DNA of 52,365 nt from Pseudomonadota bacterium (GCA_021816625.1 JAKAXM010000011.1:22955-75319); one strand, 5' to 3'. Shown: positions 34,786 to 42,636, counted from the first letter of the stretch. Translations and numbers: made by a program. The notes: generated by a model not told the origin, from the letters alone.

Positions 34786-36330
34786 ATGCCGCCCGCCTAC
34801 CCTAAAGGTTCCACGCTGAGTCAGCGGCGCGCCTATAAGGCGCTGCACGCGTTTTGTCTGGATCCGGCGTCCGCCGAGGCAAGCTCTGTGCTGTGCGGCT
34901 ACGCTGGGACGGGCAAGACTTGGCTCGCCGTCCACCTCATTCAGGCGGTCTGTGCCCAAGGCCTGAGGGTCGCCGTGTGCGCCCCCACGCATAAGGCGAT
35001 CGCGGTCATAAGCGCCAAACTGACCCCCTCGGCGCGCCAACGCGTCTGGTACGGTACCCTGCACGCCCTACTTGGGCTCAAGCTGCGCGAGACCCATGAG
35101 GGGGGTATGGACGCCACCTTGGATCGCAACCCGAAGACCTTGTATTTCGAATCCTATGATGTCGTCTTCATCGACGAATCCAGTATGGTGGGCCCCGATC
35201 TCTTGGCCTACATCGAGCGGTTTCAAAGGGGCGCGCGCACGCGCGTCGTCTATATCGGCGACCCCGGGCAACTGGCGCCGGTCGTGCAACGGGCGCGCCC
35301 GGAGGGCTCAGCGCAGGGGCAGCTCGCCTTGGCGGAAGAACCGGCATCGGTGCCGCCGGTCTTCGCACGTTCTGCGCCGCGCTATGATTTGCAGGAGATC
35401 GTTCGGCAAAAATCGACCGGACGCCCGCATCCCATCGTCCAGTTCGCGCAGGAGATCCGCCGCTATATCGAACACGAAGCGGACGGGGTCTTCGACCCCG
35501 CCGCCATAAGCGCCTACCTCGCCGCGCACGCCGCCGACATGGTGGTCGTGCGCAAGGCCCAGGCCCGCGACGTGGCGGCGGGCGCCATAAGCTTGCGTAA
35601 GCGCCGTCCCGCGAAGGATATCCGGGTGTTGGCGTGGCGCAACCGGGTGGTCGATACCCACAATCGTCTCATTCATGAGGGGCTCGCATCCCTCTATGGA
35701 CACGCGGCCACCGCCACATCCGCGCACGCGCCGTTCTGGCCCGGCGAGACCATCATCGCGCGCGAGACCCTCTATGGCTTCCGGGCGCAGGCGGCCATGG
35801 CGCAACAGGACGCGAAGACTTGGGAGGAGGCGCTGGCGCCCCTCGAGACCGCCCAACAGCGAAAGGACCCGGAACGTACGCGCCGCGACGCGCTCGTTGC
35901 GCTCATAGCCAATAATACCGAGATGGTAGTCCGCAGCTGCGAGCCGTGGCGCCATCCCTACCTCGATATCGACAGCTACCGCATAGAAGCGCAGGAGGCC
36001 GCCGACGCGGAGGCGATCACCTTGTTCGTCGCCGCCGACCCGCGCGCCTATGACCGGCTGGTGCGCAAGACCTGGGACGGATATCGCAGCAGCGCAAGCC
36101 GCCGGCCCGAGGACTTCCGTCGGGCCTGGGCCGTGACCCGGGCCTGCGCGCCGGTCATGCACGGCTACGCCATGACCGCGCACAAGGCCCAGGGCAGTAC
36201 CTTTGATTACGCGCTGATCGATGTCGCCGATCTCGCCTACATGATCGCCGCCGCCGGCGCTGACGACTACCACCGCGCGCTGTACGTCGCGGTGACCCGG
36301 GCGGCAGAACAGGTGTGGCTCTGCCTCTAA
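34786..36330 (+). CDS. Superfamily 1 DNA helicase (RecD/Dda-like)
   Basis: This ATP-driven DNA helicase has 514 residues. Walker A is GYAGTGKT (about 39-46), Ia is APTHKA near 67, Walker B is VVFIDESSM near 126 and motif III is YIGDPGQLAPV near 154. IV is in LAWRNRVVDTHN near 285. Motif V is MTAHKAQGSTFDYALID near 463, and VI is YVAVTRAAEQ near 501. This is the RecD2/Dda subgroup of 5'-3' helicases. An extra region at about 340-440 (charged, helical, no motifs) lies between IV and V. No recB or recC is nearby, so it is a stand-alone helicase. Nothing suggests phage origin. Confidence 0.9.
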   Translation: MPPAYPKGSTLSQRRAYKALHAFCLDPASAEASSVLCGYAGTGKTWLAVHLIQAVCAQGLRVAVCAPTHKAIAVISAKLTPSARQRVWYGTLHALLGLKLRETHEGGMDATLDRNPKTLYFESYDVVFIDESSMVGPDLLAYIERFQRGARTRVVYIGDPGQLAPVVQRARPEGSAQGQLALAEEPASVPPVFARSAPRYDLQEIVRQKSTGRPHPIVQFAQEIRRYIEHEADGVFDPAAISAYLAAHAADMVVVRKAQARDVAAGAISLRKRRPAKDIRVLAWRNRVVDTHNRLIHEGLASLYGHAATATSAHAPFWPGETIIARETLYGFRAQAAMAQQDAKTWEEALAPLETAQQRKDPERTRRDALVALIANNTEMVVRSCEPWRHPYLDIDSYRIEAQEAADAEAITLFVAADPRAYDRLVRKTWDGYRSSASRRPEDFRRAWAVTRACAPVMHGYAMTAHKAQGSTFDYALIDVADLAYMIAAAGADDYHRALYVAVTRAAEQVWLCL

Positions 36331-36452
36331 CAGGGCCCCGCGGGACCCACGAGAGGGCGTCGTGTCCGCCGGGAGACTATGGCCGCAGGGTGCCCGCAGG
36401 TTCTGTGCCGATCAGCGCGTCCCCGCCTGGGAGAAAGATCTGCGGGGATTGA

Positions 36453-36481
36453 TGTAACCTTTTGTCGAGCTCGCTCGTCTC
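36453..36481 (+). promoter_or_regulatory. Predicted ECF-type promoter of the CBM48/sigma cluster
   Basis: TGTAACC (36453-36459), a 16-base spacer and CGTCTC (36476-36481) match the AAC-type -35 and CGTC-type -10 seen for many ECF sigma factors. It lies about 57 bases before the first gene of a cluster that encodes an ECF sigma factor, so autoregulation is likely. A GGCC-AACC-GGCC hairpin follows in the leader. Confidence 0.6.
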
Positions 36482-36537
36482 ATGGGTCGTTAGAAGACCG
36501 GCCAACCGGCCGTGTCACCCATCGAGGAGTCGACGAA

Positions 36538-37236
36538 ATGAGGAAGATCACGGGTGTGTTCGTAGCGGGCCTCATGGCGGCAGGGCCGGCATGGGCCGGG
36601 GCCACCGCCACGGCGGCGTCCCTGACGCGCCTATTGACGCATCAGGGTTTCTCCCAGGAAACGGCATTGCGTCTGGCGCAGACGGCTCGGCGTTTTTATA
36701 AGGGCGGGGCGGGCGTACGGCTCGCGCACTCTCTCGATACCTTGCCCAAGCTTCCTCAGACTGACTATCGCGGGGCCGCGCTCACGCCGCAAGCCGCCGC
36801 CGGCTACGGTCTCGTCTTGAGCGCCGCCCTGCGGCGGGGGCTTGCCCCTGCGGCCGTGGTCGCCACGGGCCAGGCCTTTGTACAGGGTGTCGAGGCCGGC
36901 GGGTCCCCGGGGGCGACGGCCCAACGGGTGCTGCAGGGGCTCGCGGAGGGCCTGCGCGGAACGGCGCTCGCGGCCGTCGCCCGCCGCACGGCGACAGACG
37001 TCCATGCTGATCGGTCGCCGACCGGTGATGCCGACGGCATCGGCGCCGTGGCGCCCGGCCGCGCGCTAAGTTCGGGCCCGTTGGGGCGCCCGACCGGCCT
37101 TGCGCCGACGCCGGTCGCGGTGGGGGCCCCCGTTACCATGGGCCCCGGGGCCGGGGCCTTCAGGGGACCGATGACCGGCGCCTCGCCGGTAGCCCGGGGT
37201 TCGATGGGCGGATCTGGGGGCATGGGGCAGCCCTGA
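36538..37236 (+). CDS. Secreted helical protein with Gly/Pro/Met-rich tail (cluster gene 1)
   Basis: The protein has 232 residues. A signal peptide covers about 1-20 (cleavage near AWA-GA). Residues 25-150 are helical, with a repeated pattern of the type GLAPAAVVATGQAFVQGVEAG, i.e. a Gly-hydrophobic-Pro turn followed by a helix and a Gly-rich turn. Residues 150-232 are rich in Gly, Pro, Ala and Met and end with a GGSGGMGQP tail. I do not recognise a named domain. The last gene of the cluster encodes a protein of the same layout. GAGGAG lies nine bases before the ATG, and an ECF-type promoter stands upstream, so it is probably a target of the cluster sigma factor. Confidence 0.7.
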   Translation: MRKITGVFVAGLMAAGPAWAGATATAASLTRLLTHQGFSQETALRLAQTARRFYKGGAGVRLAHSLDTLPKLPQTDYRGAALTPQAAAGYGLVLSAALRRGLAPAAVVATGQAFVQGVEAGGSPGATAQRVLQGLAEGLRGTALAAVARRTATDVHADRSPTGDADGIGAVAPGRALSSGPLGRPTGLAPTPVAVGAPVTMGPGAGAFRGPMTGASPVARGSMGGSGGMGQP

Positions 37237-37297
37237 AGCTTGGGCAGCGCGAGGGCTAACGCCCCCGCGCCCATCACCTAAGAGGGGGAACGGGATC

Positions 37298-37591
37298 ATG
37301 ACAATCGTGAGCCAGAGAAAGGCCGGGGCGGCGCTCGCGGCCGGTCTTTATGGGGGACTTGCAGGGGCGGCCATCCTCGCGGGGCCGGCGGCGGTTTTGC
37401 ATCGCCAGATCGCCTCACCGACGAGTGGGTATTTTTCGCCAAGGACCCATGGCAACGGTGCGGGCGGGGTGCTGCGCCGGGCATTCGGGGGCTACGCCGC
37501 CAATGGTTTCATGTCCCCCTCGGGACAGCTTGTAACGAGTCCGCAACAGGCCTTGCCGGGGTCATCGGGTGCTATGTCCGGAAGGCCGTGA
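37298..37591 (+). CDS. Small predicted membrane or exported protein (cluster gene 2)
   Basis: The protein has 97 residues. A hydrophobic Ala/Gly-rich segment (about 9-33) follows a short basic start (SQRKAG), so it is a signal anchor or signal peptide. The rest is Gly/Ser/Pro-rich and low in complexity, without Cys. I do not recognise a family. GAGGGGG is placed well before the ATG. It sits between a secreted helical protein and a predicted barrel on the same strand. Confidence 0.6.
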   Translation: MTIVSQRKAGAALAAGLYGGLAGAAILAGPAAVLHRQIASPTSGYFSPRTHGNGAGGVLRRAFGGYAANGFMSPSGQLVTSPQQALPGSSGAMSGRP

Positions 37592-37619
37592 GCCATGTTC
37601 GTTTAGGTAAGGGGGTGTT

Positions 37620-38375
37620 GTGAGGGGGCGGATTATGGGGTTTATCGCCGCTAGCGTCCTGGCAGGTGTTGGCGGCGCGCGGGCAACGATGTTCGGGGGC
37701 GTGGACGCCGGGGCGCTTTGGGAAAGCAATTTCGTGGGGGCCCCGCCCGGAACGAACCCGCTGCCGGTATTCATGGGGATCTATTCCGGATACTTGGGCG
37801 GCTACACGGGCTTCGATAAGGACCGCGGCGCGTGGGTGGGTTCGGTGAACTTCGAGGCCGACCGTCTCCGTCAGTACACGTCCCTGGATGATAACGCCTA
37901 CGGGGGTTCGGCGGGGGTTTTTCATGACTTGGGCAACGAGGCATCGGTTTTGGCTACGGTGGGAGGTGACCTCCTGCGTTATAGCAACAGCATTCGCGAT
38001 CTTGCGATTTATGTGGGACGGATTCATTTCAAGGAAGGGGGGCAGACGCGCTGGTTTGGTGAGACCGTCGAGTATGACGACGGACAAGGCACCGCGGCCT
38101 TCAATACCTACCAAGGATATATAGGGACCGTGGCGTTCAATTGGAAGCCCATTAAGTCCGATGTCGTGACCGTATCGGTCGCGCATGCCGTCGATCGTTA
38201 CGATGTGGCGACGGCGGGCCTGCGTACCTCGGACGCCGGGAGTCTGGGATGGTTGCAAGAACTTGGACACAAGATTTATGTCCGCGCCTCCCTCAGCCGA
38301 GAGTACGTCGCGGTGGCCTCTGGCCCGCACTTTTACGCGACGCTCATAGGGGCAGGATTGGGCGTTTCGTTCTAG
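37620..38375 (+). CDS. Predicted outer-membrane beta-barrel protein (cluster gene 3)
   Basis: The protein has 251 residues. A signal peptide covers about 1-22 (cleavage near ARA-TM). The mature part alternates amphipathic strands with Gly/Asp-rich turns, has many Tyr and Trp, no Cys, and ends with AGLGVSF, a barrel-like last strand. It would form about ten to twelve strands. I cannot name the family. GTG 37620 is taken; ATG 37635 also has a good ribosome site (GAGGGGG) but would leave no basic start before the hydrophobic core. It is probably part of the envelope complex or regulon of this cluster. Confidence 0.68.
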   Translation: MRGRIMGFIAASVLAGVGGARATMFGGVDAGALWESNFVGAPPGTNPLPVFMGIYSGYLGGYTGFDKDRGAWVGSVNFEADRLRQYTSLDDNAYGGSAGVFHDLGNEASVLATVGGDLLRYSNSIRDLAIYVGRIHFKEGGQTRWFGETVEYDDGQGTAAFNTYQGYIGTVAFNWKPIKSDVVTVSVAHAVDRYDVATAGLRTSDAGSLGWLQELGHKIYVRASLSREYVAVASGPHFYATLIGAGLGVSF

Positions 38376-38412
38376 GCTTTTCGGCCTGCGGGGGGATGTT
38401 TATAGTGACGGC

Positions 38413-38751
38413 ATGGAAGCGCGCGCGCATCGGCGGAAGGTATCGAGGACGGTTTTGGCAGTGTGTGGCGGGTTCGCGCTGGGGCTTGCCTGCGCCCGGG
38501 GTCGCGAGGTGCTGTTTCGGATCCATGCCCCGGTCGCAGCCGCGGTGTCTGTATGCGGGAGCTTTCGAGACTGGCGCTGCGTGCCGTTGGTGCGTGGGCC
38601 ACGGGGGGAATTTTGGGGCCGCTTAGCGGTGTCGCCGGGCCTTTATGAGTACGGGTTTCGCGTCGATGGGCGCTGGCGGTTGGGCCGGGGCGCCGCCCAG
38701 GTGGACGACGGCTTCGGCGGCCGCAACGATCTTTTGCTCGTACGGCGTTGA
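38413..38751 (+). CDS. Exported CBM48-like (isoamylase N-terminal/E-set) domain protein (cluster gene 4)
   Basis: The protein has 112 residues. A signal segment (about 10-28) precedes a single E-set domain: VLFRIHAPVAAAVSVCGSFRDW (33-54 in pieces: FRIHAP, VSVCGSFRDW) and GLYEYGFRVDGRW near 81, closing with a GFGGRNDLL turn. This is the pattern of CBM48/AMPK-type glycogen-binding domains, where the GSFxxW loop binds alpha-glucan. The paired anti-sigma factor two genes downstream carries the same domain. It may be a periplasmic partner or decoy for the same ligand. Sugar binding is inferred from the fold, not shown. Confidence 0.75.
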   Translation: MEARAHRRKVSRTVLAVCGGFALGLACARGREVLFRIHAPVAAAVSVCGSFRDWRCVPLVRGPRGEFWGRLAVSPGLYEYGFRVDGRWRLGRGAAQVDDGFGGRNDLLLVRR

Positions 38752-38818
38752 GCTGTCGCCGCAGGCCCGGAGGGTCCGGGCGATGGCGGGCCGGGCCGCT
38801 GCGGAGCGGGCGTAAGTC

Positions 38819-39397
38819 GTGGAGGAGTCGGGACATGAGGGTCGAGACGAGGAGCCGGCATGGATCGCGCGCTGCCGGCGCGGGGAGACGGCCGCTTTTC
38901 GGCCCCTCGTCGAACGCTATGCGCGCATGGTTCATACCGTGATCTCGCGTCTTGCGCCGGCGGCTGATGTCGACGATCTCGCCCAGCAGACCTTTCTGGC
39001 AGCCTTCGAGCGCCTCGACCAATACCGGGAGGGTGCGCGGTTTTCGACCTGGCTGTGCCAGATCGCGATCAACAAGGCCCGCGATGAGTACCGGGCGGCG
39101 CGGCGCCGGCCGGAGCTTGGGGATGCGGAGTGTCTCGATGAGCATCGCGAGGATGGACCCGAGGATCAGGCCGTCCGGCAGGAAAACGGGGGCGCAGTGG
39201 TACGCGCGCTTGGCCGGCTTGCGGGACCGGATCGCGAACTACTGGTTTTGAAATACGTCATGGAGGAGAGCTTCGAGACGGTGGCAGAGATCCTGGGTAT
39301 CACGGTGGGAGCGGCCAAGGTCCGCGCGCTGCGCGCCCGGGAACGATTTCGGGAGATCCTGAGTAAGGACGAACGATATGGCAAGCGAGACGGATAA
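38819..39397 (+). CDS. ECF RNA polymerase sigma factor (cluster gene 5)
   Basis: The protein has 192 residues. Region 2 spans about 15-85: AFRPLVERYARMVH, VDDLAQQTFLAAFERLDQYRE and FSTWLCQIAINKARD. Region 4 spans about 130-190, with ELLVLKYVMEESFETVAEIL then GITVGAAKVRALRARERF (helix-turn-helix). No region 1.1 or 3. GTG 38819 is the only in-frame start before region 2; the strong GGAGG-ATG at 38821-38837 is out of frame. The gene overlaps the anti-sigma gene by 20 bp. The upstream cluster promoter is the likely target. It is distinct from the RpoE encoded 18 kb to the left. Confidence 0.92.
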   Translation: MEESGHEGRDEEPAWIARCRRGETAAFRPLVERYARMVHTVISRLAPAADVDDLAQQTFLAAFERLDQYREGARFSTWLCQIAINKARDEYRAARRRPELGDAECLDEHREDGPEDQAVRQENGGAVVRALGRLAGPDRELLVLKYVMEESFETVAEILGITVGAAKVRALRARERFREILSKDERYGKRDG

Positions 39398-39890
39398 GCG
39401 TCTGACGGACGCAGCGCTTGATGCGGGCCTTAGGGCCTTGGCGGCGCCACCCATGGCCGCCGATTTTGCCGACCGCGTCATGGATCGCATCGGGCAGTCC
39501 CCGCGGTGCGCATGGCGTCGGTGGCCGCGGCGCTGGGCGGTAGCGGCCATGGTGATGGTAGGGGCGGGGGCCGCGCTCGTGGCTGTCATGGTGCGGCCGG
39601 CGGTCCCGGCGGGGGCACGGCTCGTGCGTTTCGTGTTGCGCAGGCCCGGGGCGACGCAAGTCGCTTTGGCGGGGAGCTTCAATGATTGGGGCCGGCGCGT
39701 GGCGCTGCGGGCGCGGGGCCATGGCCTATGGAGTGTACGGCTGCCGCTCAAGGCCGGACGCTATACCTATGTATTTGTGGTCAATGGCCACGAGGTCATC
39801 CCGGATCCGCACGCAGAGGCCTATCGGCCGGACGGCTTTGGGGGCGAGAATTCCGTAATCGTCGTGAACGGCCCGCGGGAGGTTGCGTGA
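39378..39890 (+). CDS. Membrane anti-sigma factor fused to a periplasmic CBM48-like domain (cluster gene 6)
   Basis: The protein has 170 residues. The cytoplasmic part (1-48) contains LTDAALDAGLRALAAPPM and ADFADRVMDRI, short amphipathic helices suited to bind a sigma factor; no zinc-binding HxxxCxxC is present. One membrane helix lies at about 52-72. The periplasmic part (83-165) is an E-set/CBM48 domain with VRFVLRRP, VALAGSFNDWG, GRYTYVFVVNG and DGFGGENSVIVV. The GSFNDW loop is the usual glucan-contact site. It overlaps the ECF sigma gene by 20 bp, the standard sigma/anti-sigma arrangement. The likely role is to hold the sigma factor until a periplasmic polymer or sugar binds or leaves. 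That regulatory mode is inference. Confidence 0.85.
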   Translation: MASETDKRLTDAALDAGLRALAAPPMAADFADRVMDRIGQSPRCAWRRWPRRWAVAAMVMVGAGAALVAVMVRPAVPAGARLVRFVLRRPGATQVALAGSFNDWGRRVALRARGHGLWSVRLPLKAGRYTYVFVVNGHEVIPDPHAEAYRPDGFGGENSVIVVNGPREVA

Positions 39891-40720
39891 GGCGCCCCAG
39901 GATAGTGATCCTGTTGTGCGTGGTCGCAAGCCTGCTCGCGCCCCTGCGGACGTGGGCGGCGCAGGTGTCGCTAGCGAGCGTACAGCGCGCGGGGGTGCCG
40001 CCCCCTCGGGCGCGGCGTCTGCTACGCGCCGCCGACAGGGCCCGTGTCCCGCCCCCGATCCTGCGCGCCTGGGTCCAGATCCTGGCGGATCTACACCGCG
40101 ACCATCTGCCCACGTCGCTTGCGACCGGAGAGATCTTCGAGGGGCTCATGAAGGGCATAGCCCCGGGCCGGATCACCGACGCCATGCAGGCCTACGCGCG
40201 GGCCTTGCAGCGCGCGGACCTGTTTTTGCAAAGCCACGTGCGCCACCTTGCCCCCGGTACGCGTCCCCAAGCGCAGCGGCAGGCCTTGGCGGGTCTCGTC
40301 ATTGCGCAGCGCGTGGGCTTGGGGCCGCGGCGCCTTACGCAGCTTTTGGGGCCGCGGCGGTTGTCGCTTGGGCGTCTTGCGGCCTATGTCCAGGTGGCGG
40401 CCGATCTGCGTTCCTGGGGTATGGGTCGCGGGCGTGTCGTCCGGATCCTACGCCGCGCGCGCCGGGCCGGGGTGCCAGCCAGGGCGGTATTGCGGCTCGA
40501 TGCGCGTCTTGCGCAGGCGCAAGCGCGCGGACATATAGGGCAGCATTTGGGTCGCGAACTAGAGCGCGGCCTTGGGCTTCACTCGGCGCTCGGTCCGGCC
40601 ATGGGGCCGCGCGGGGGGCTCATGGGTGGTCCTGGTGGGGGTATGGGGATGGGCGGACCGGGCGGCACCATGGGACCGTCTGCTGCGGGTCCCGGCGGCA
40701 TGGGCGGTGGGCACCCATAA
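39887..40720 (+). CDS. Secreted helical protein with Gly/Met-rich tail (cluster gene 7)
   Basis: The protein has 277 residues. A signal peptide covers about 1-25 (cleavage near TWA-AQ). Residues 28-235 are helical and rich in Arg and Ala, with repeated turns such as RAGVPPPRARRLLRAAD and RAGVPARAVLRL (Gly-Val-Pro caps before a helix). Residues 240-277 are Gly/Met/Pro-rich and end with a GGMGGGHP tail. It resembles cluster gene 1 in layout. GTG 39887 overlaps the anti-sigma stop (GTGA), so it is coupled to that gene. The tail might mediate surface or matrix attachment; no family is recognised. It converges with uup. Confidence 0.7.
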   Translation: MRRPRIVILLCVVASLLAPLRTWAAQVSLASVQRAGVPPPRARRLLRAADRARVPPPILRAWVQILADLHRDHLPTSLATGEIFEGLMKGIAPGRITDAMQAYARALQRADLFLQSHVRHLAPGTRPQAQRQALAGLVIAQRVGLGPRRLTQLLGPRRLSLGRLAAYVQVAADLRSWGMGRGRVVRILRRARRAGVPARAVLRLDARLAQAQARGHIGQHLGRELERGLGLHSALGPAMGPRGGLMGGPGGGMGMGGPGGTMGPSAAGPGGMGGGHP

Positions 40721-40728
40721 GCCGCCGT

Positions 40729-42636
40729 TTAGGCCTCGTTTCCCGCGGATTCCAGGAGCGCCCAGCGGGCGTAGGCACCCGCCAAGGTCTTTTCCAGAGC
40801 GGCGAGCTCCTCGTAGAGCTTCCCAGCCTTGGCAGGGTCGTCTCTATAGAGGCTGGGATTGCCGGCCGCCGCTTGCAGGGCGGCTTGCCGGGCCTCCAAG
40901 GCCTCGATGCGCGCCGGCAGTTCGTCGAGCTCACGCTGTTCTTTGTAGGACCGACGCCGGCGTTCGGTGCGTGACGCGACCGCAACGGTCTCCGCGGTCG
41001 CATCGATGGGAGACGCAGCCGGCGCGGCGGCCGCCGCCGGTGTCCGGGCCATCTGCGGAAGCGCGCTATAGCCCCCGACATATTCGCTGATACCGCCACG
41101 GCCGTCGAACAGCCATACGGTGGTGGCCACATGGTCGATGAAGGCCCGGTCATGGCTTACGAGGAGGATGGTTCCCGAGAACTCCATCAGCGTCTCTTCC
41201 AGGAGCTCCAAGGTCTCGGCGTCTAAGTCGTTGGTCGGTTCATCGAGCACGAGCAAGTTTGCGGGTTTGGCGAATAGCCGCGCGAGAAGCAGGCGGTTAC
41301 GCTCGCCCCCCGAGAGCATGCGGACCGGTGATCGCAGGCGTTCTGGGGGAAACAGAAAGCGGCGCAGATAACCCGCGACGTGTTCTGTCTGGCCGCCTAT
41401 GCTTACGGTAAGCCGGCCTTCGCCGACGCTGTCCATGACGGTGGCATCCGGATCGAGTTGTTCGCGTTGTTGATCGAAATAGGCGACCTCGAGGCGCGTG
41501 CCGGCACGTACGATTCCCCCGGTCGGCGCCATGTCCCCAAGGAGGGTCCGCAAAAGGGTGGACTTACCGACGCCGTTTGGGCCTACGAGCGCAATGCGAT
41601 CACCCCGTTGTACAGTCGTGCTGAAGCCACGCACGAGGGTCTGGGCGCCGTAGGCGATGGTGAGGTCTTCGGCGGCAAAGACGATCTTGCCCGACGATTG
41701 CGCCGGGTCGAGTTGCAGCTGCACGCGACCGACGCGCTCACGGCGTTCTTGGCGTTCCCGGCGCATGGCCTCGAGTGCCCGCACGCGGCCTTCGTTGCGC
41801 GTCCGCCGGGCCTTGATCCCTTGGCGGATCCAGGCCTCCTCGGCTGACAGGCGCTTATCAAACAACGCATCTTGCGCCTCTTCCGCCGCCAGGGCCTGGG
41901 CCTTGCGTCGCACGTAATCTTCGTAACTGCCGGGCCAAGAGGCGAGCGTCCCCCGGTCGAGTTCGATGATGCGAGTAGCAAGCCGCTTCAAGAACTCGCG
42001 GTCATGGCTTACGAACAGTACGGCGCCCGTAAAACTGGCGAGGTAGTTTTCAAGCCACAGTATCGCCTCGATATCGAGATGGTTCGTGGGTTCATCCAGT
42101 AAGAGTAGGTCCGGGCTTGTGACGAGCGCTCGCCCGAGCATGACCCGCCGGCGCCACCCGCCGGAGAGGGTATTCATGGTGGCATGCGCATCGAGGGCGA
42201 GTTCTGTGAGCACGGTCTCGATGCGCTGCTTGAGCCGCCAGCCATCGCCACTGTCTAGGATCTGCTGGACCGTTCCCAGGCGCGCGAGGACCGCCGGCGG
42301 CGTGTCCTCACCGAGTTGGGCGGTAAGGCGGTCGTACTCGCGCAAGGCCGAACCAAGCTCTGCGAGCCCGCCTGCGACCACGTCATAGACGGTCTCGGTT
42401 TCGCCGCAGACGACCTCCTGGTCGAGCGTTGCTATGCGGAGATTGCTCTGGGCAGTGCGGGTGCCGCTGTCGGGCTTTATGGTACCTGCCGCGATGCGCA
42501 TGAGCGAGGATTTGCCCTCGCCGTTACGGCCGATCAGACAGACGCGCTCGCCGGCTTCCAGCGTGAGCGCGGCGCCCTGCAGGAGCGGATGGTGACCATA
42601 GGCTAGACTGATATCTTCGAGACGGAGTAGCGCCAT
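40729..42636 (-). CDS. uup: ABC-F family ATPase Uup
   Basis: This soluble protein has two ATPase domains and no membrane part. It has 635 residues (635 in E. coli). Walker A sites are GRNGEGKSS (about 37-45) and GPNGVGKST near 350. ABC signatures are LSGGW near 165 and LSGGERNRLL near 437; Walker B lines are LLLLDEPTNHLD and LLVLDEPTNDLD. The linker between the domains is charged and helical. The C-terminal tail (about 555-635) is a coiled coil typical of Uup that binds DNA or ribosomes. Uup acts on ribosome assembly and on excision of transposons. It converges with the sigma cluster and diverges from the transferase gene. Confidence 0.95.
   Translation of the reverse strand: MALLRLEDISLAYGHHPLLQGAALTLEAGERVCLIGRNGEGKSSLMRIAAGTIKPDSGTRTAQSNLRIATLDQEVVCGETETVYDVVAGGLAELGSALREYDRLTAQLGEDTPPAVLARLGTVQQILDSGDGWRLKQRIETVLTELALDAHATMNTLSGGWRRRVMLGRALVTSPDLLLLDEPTNHLDIEAILWLENYLASFTGAVLFVSHDREFLKRLATRIIELDRGTLASWPGSYEDYVRRKAQALAAEEAQDALFDKRLSAEEAWIRQGIKARRTRNEGRVRALEAMRRERQERRERVGRVQLQLDPAQSSGKIVFAAEDLTIAYGAQTLVRGFSTTVQRGDRIALVGPNGVGKSTLLRTLLGDMAPTGGIVRAGTRLEVAYFDQQREQLDPDATVMDSVGEGRLTVSIGGQTEHVAGYLRRFLFPPERLRSPVRMLSGGERNRLLLARLFAKPANLLVLDEPTNDLDAETLELLEETLMEFSGTILLVSHDRAFIDHVATTVWLFDGRGGISEYVGGYSALPQMARTPAAAAAPAASPIDATAETVAVASRTERRRRSYKEQRELDELPARIEALEARQAALQAAAGNPSLYRDDPAKAGKLYEELAALEKTLAGAYARWALLESAGNEA

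Noticed and set aside
35308-36273. Leftward open frame of 321 codons opposite the helicase
   Set aside because: The helicase motifs on the other strand are unmistakable; the antisense frame is a GC-bias shadow.
38835-38942. Well-placed GGAGG-ATG at 38821-38837 as the start of the ECF sigma gene
   Set aside because: The ATG is out of frame with sigma region 2; only GTG 38819 is in frame before the conserved part.
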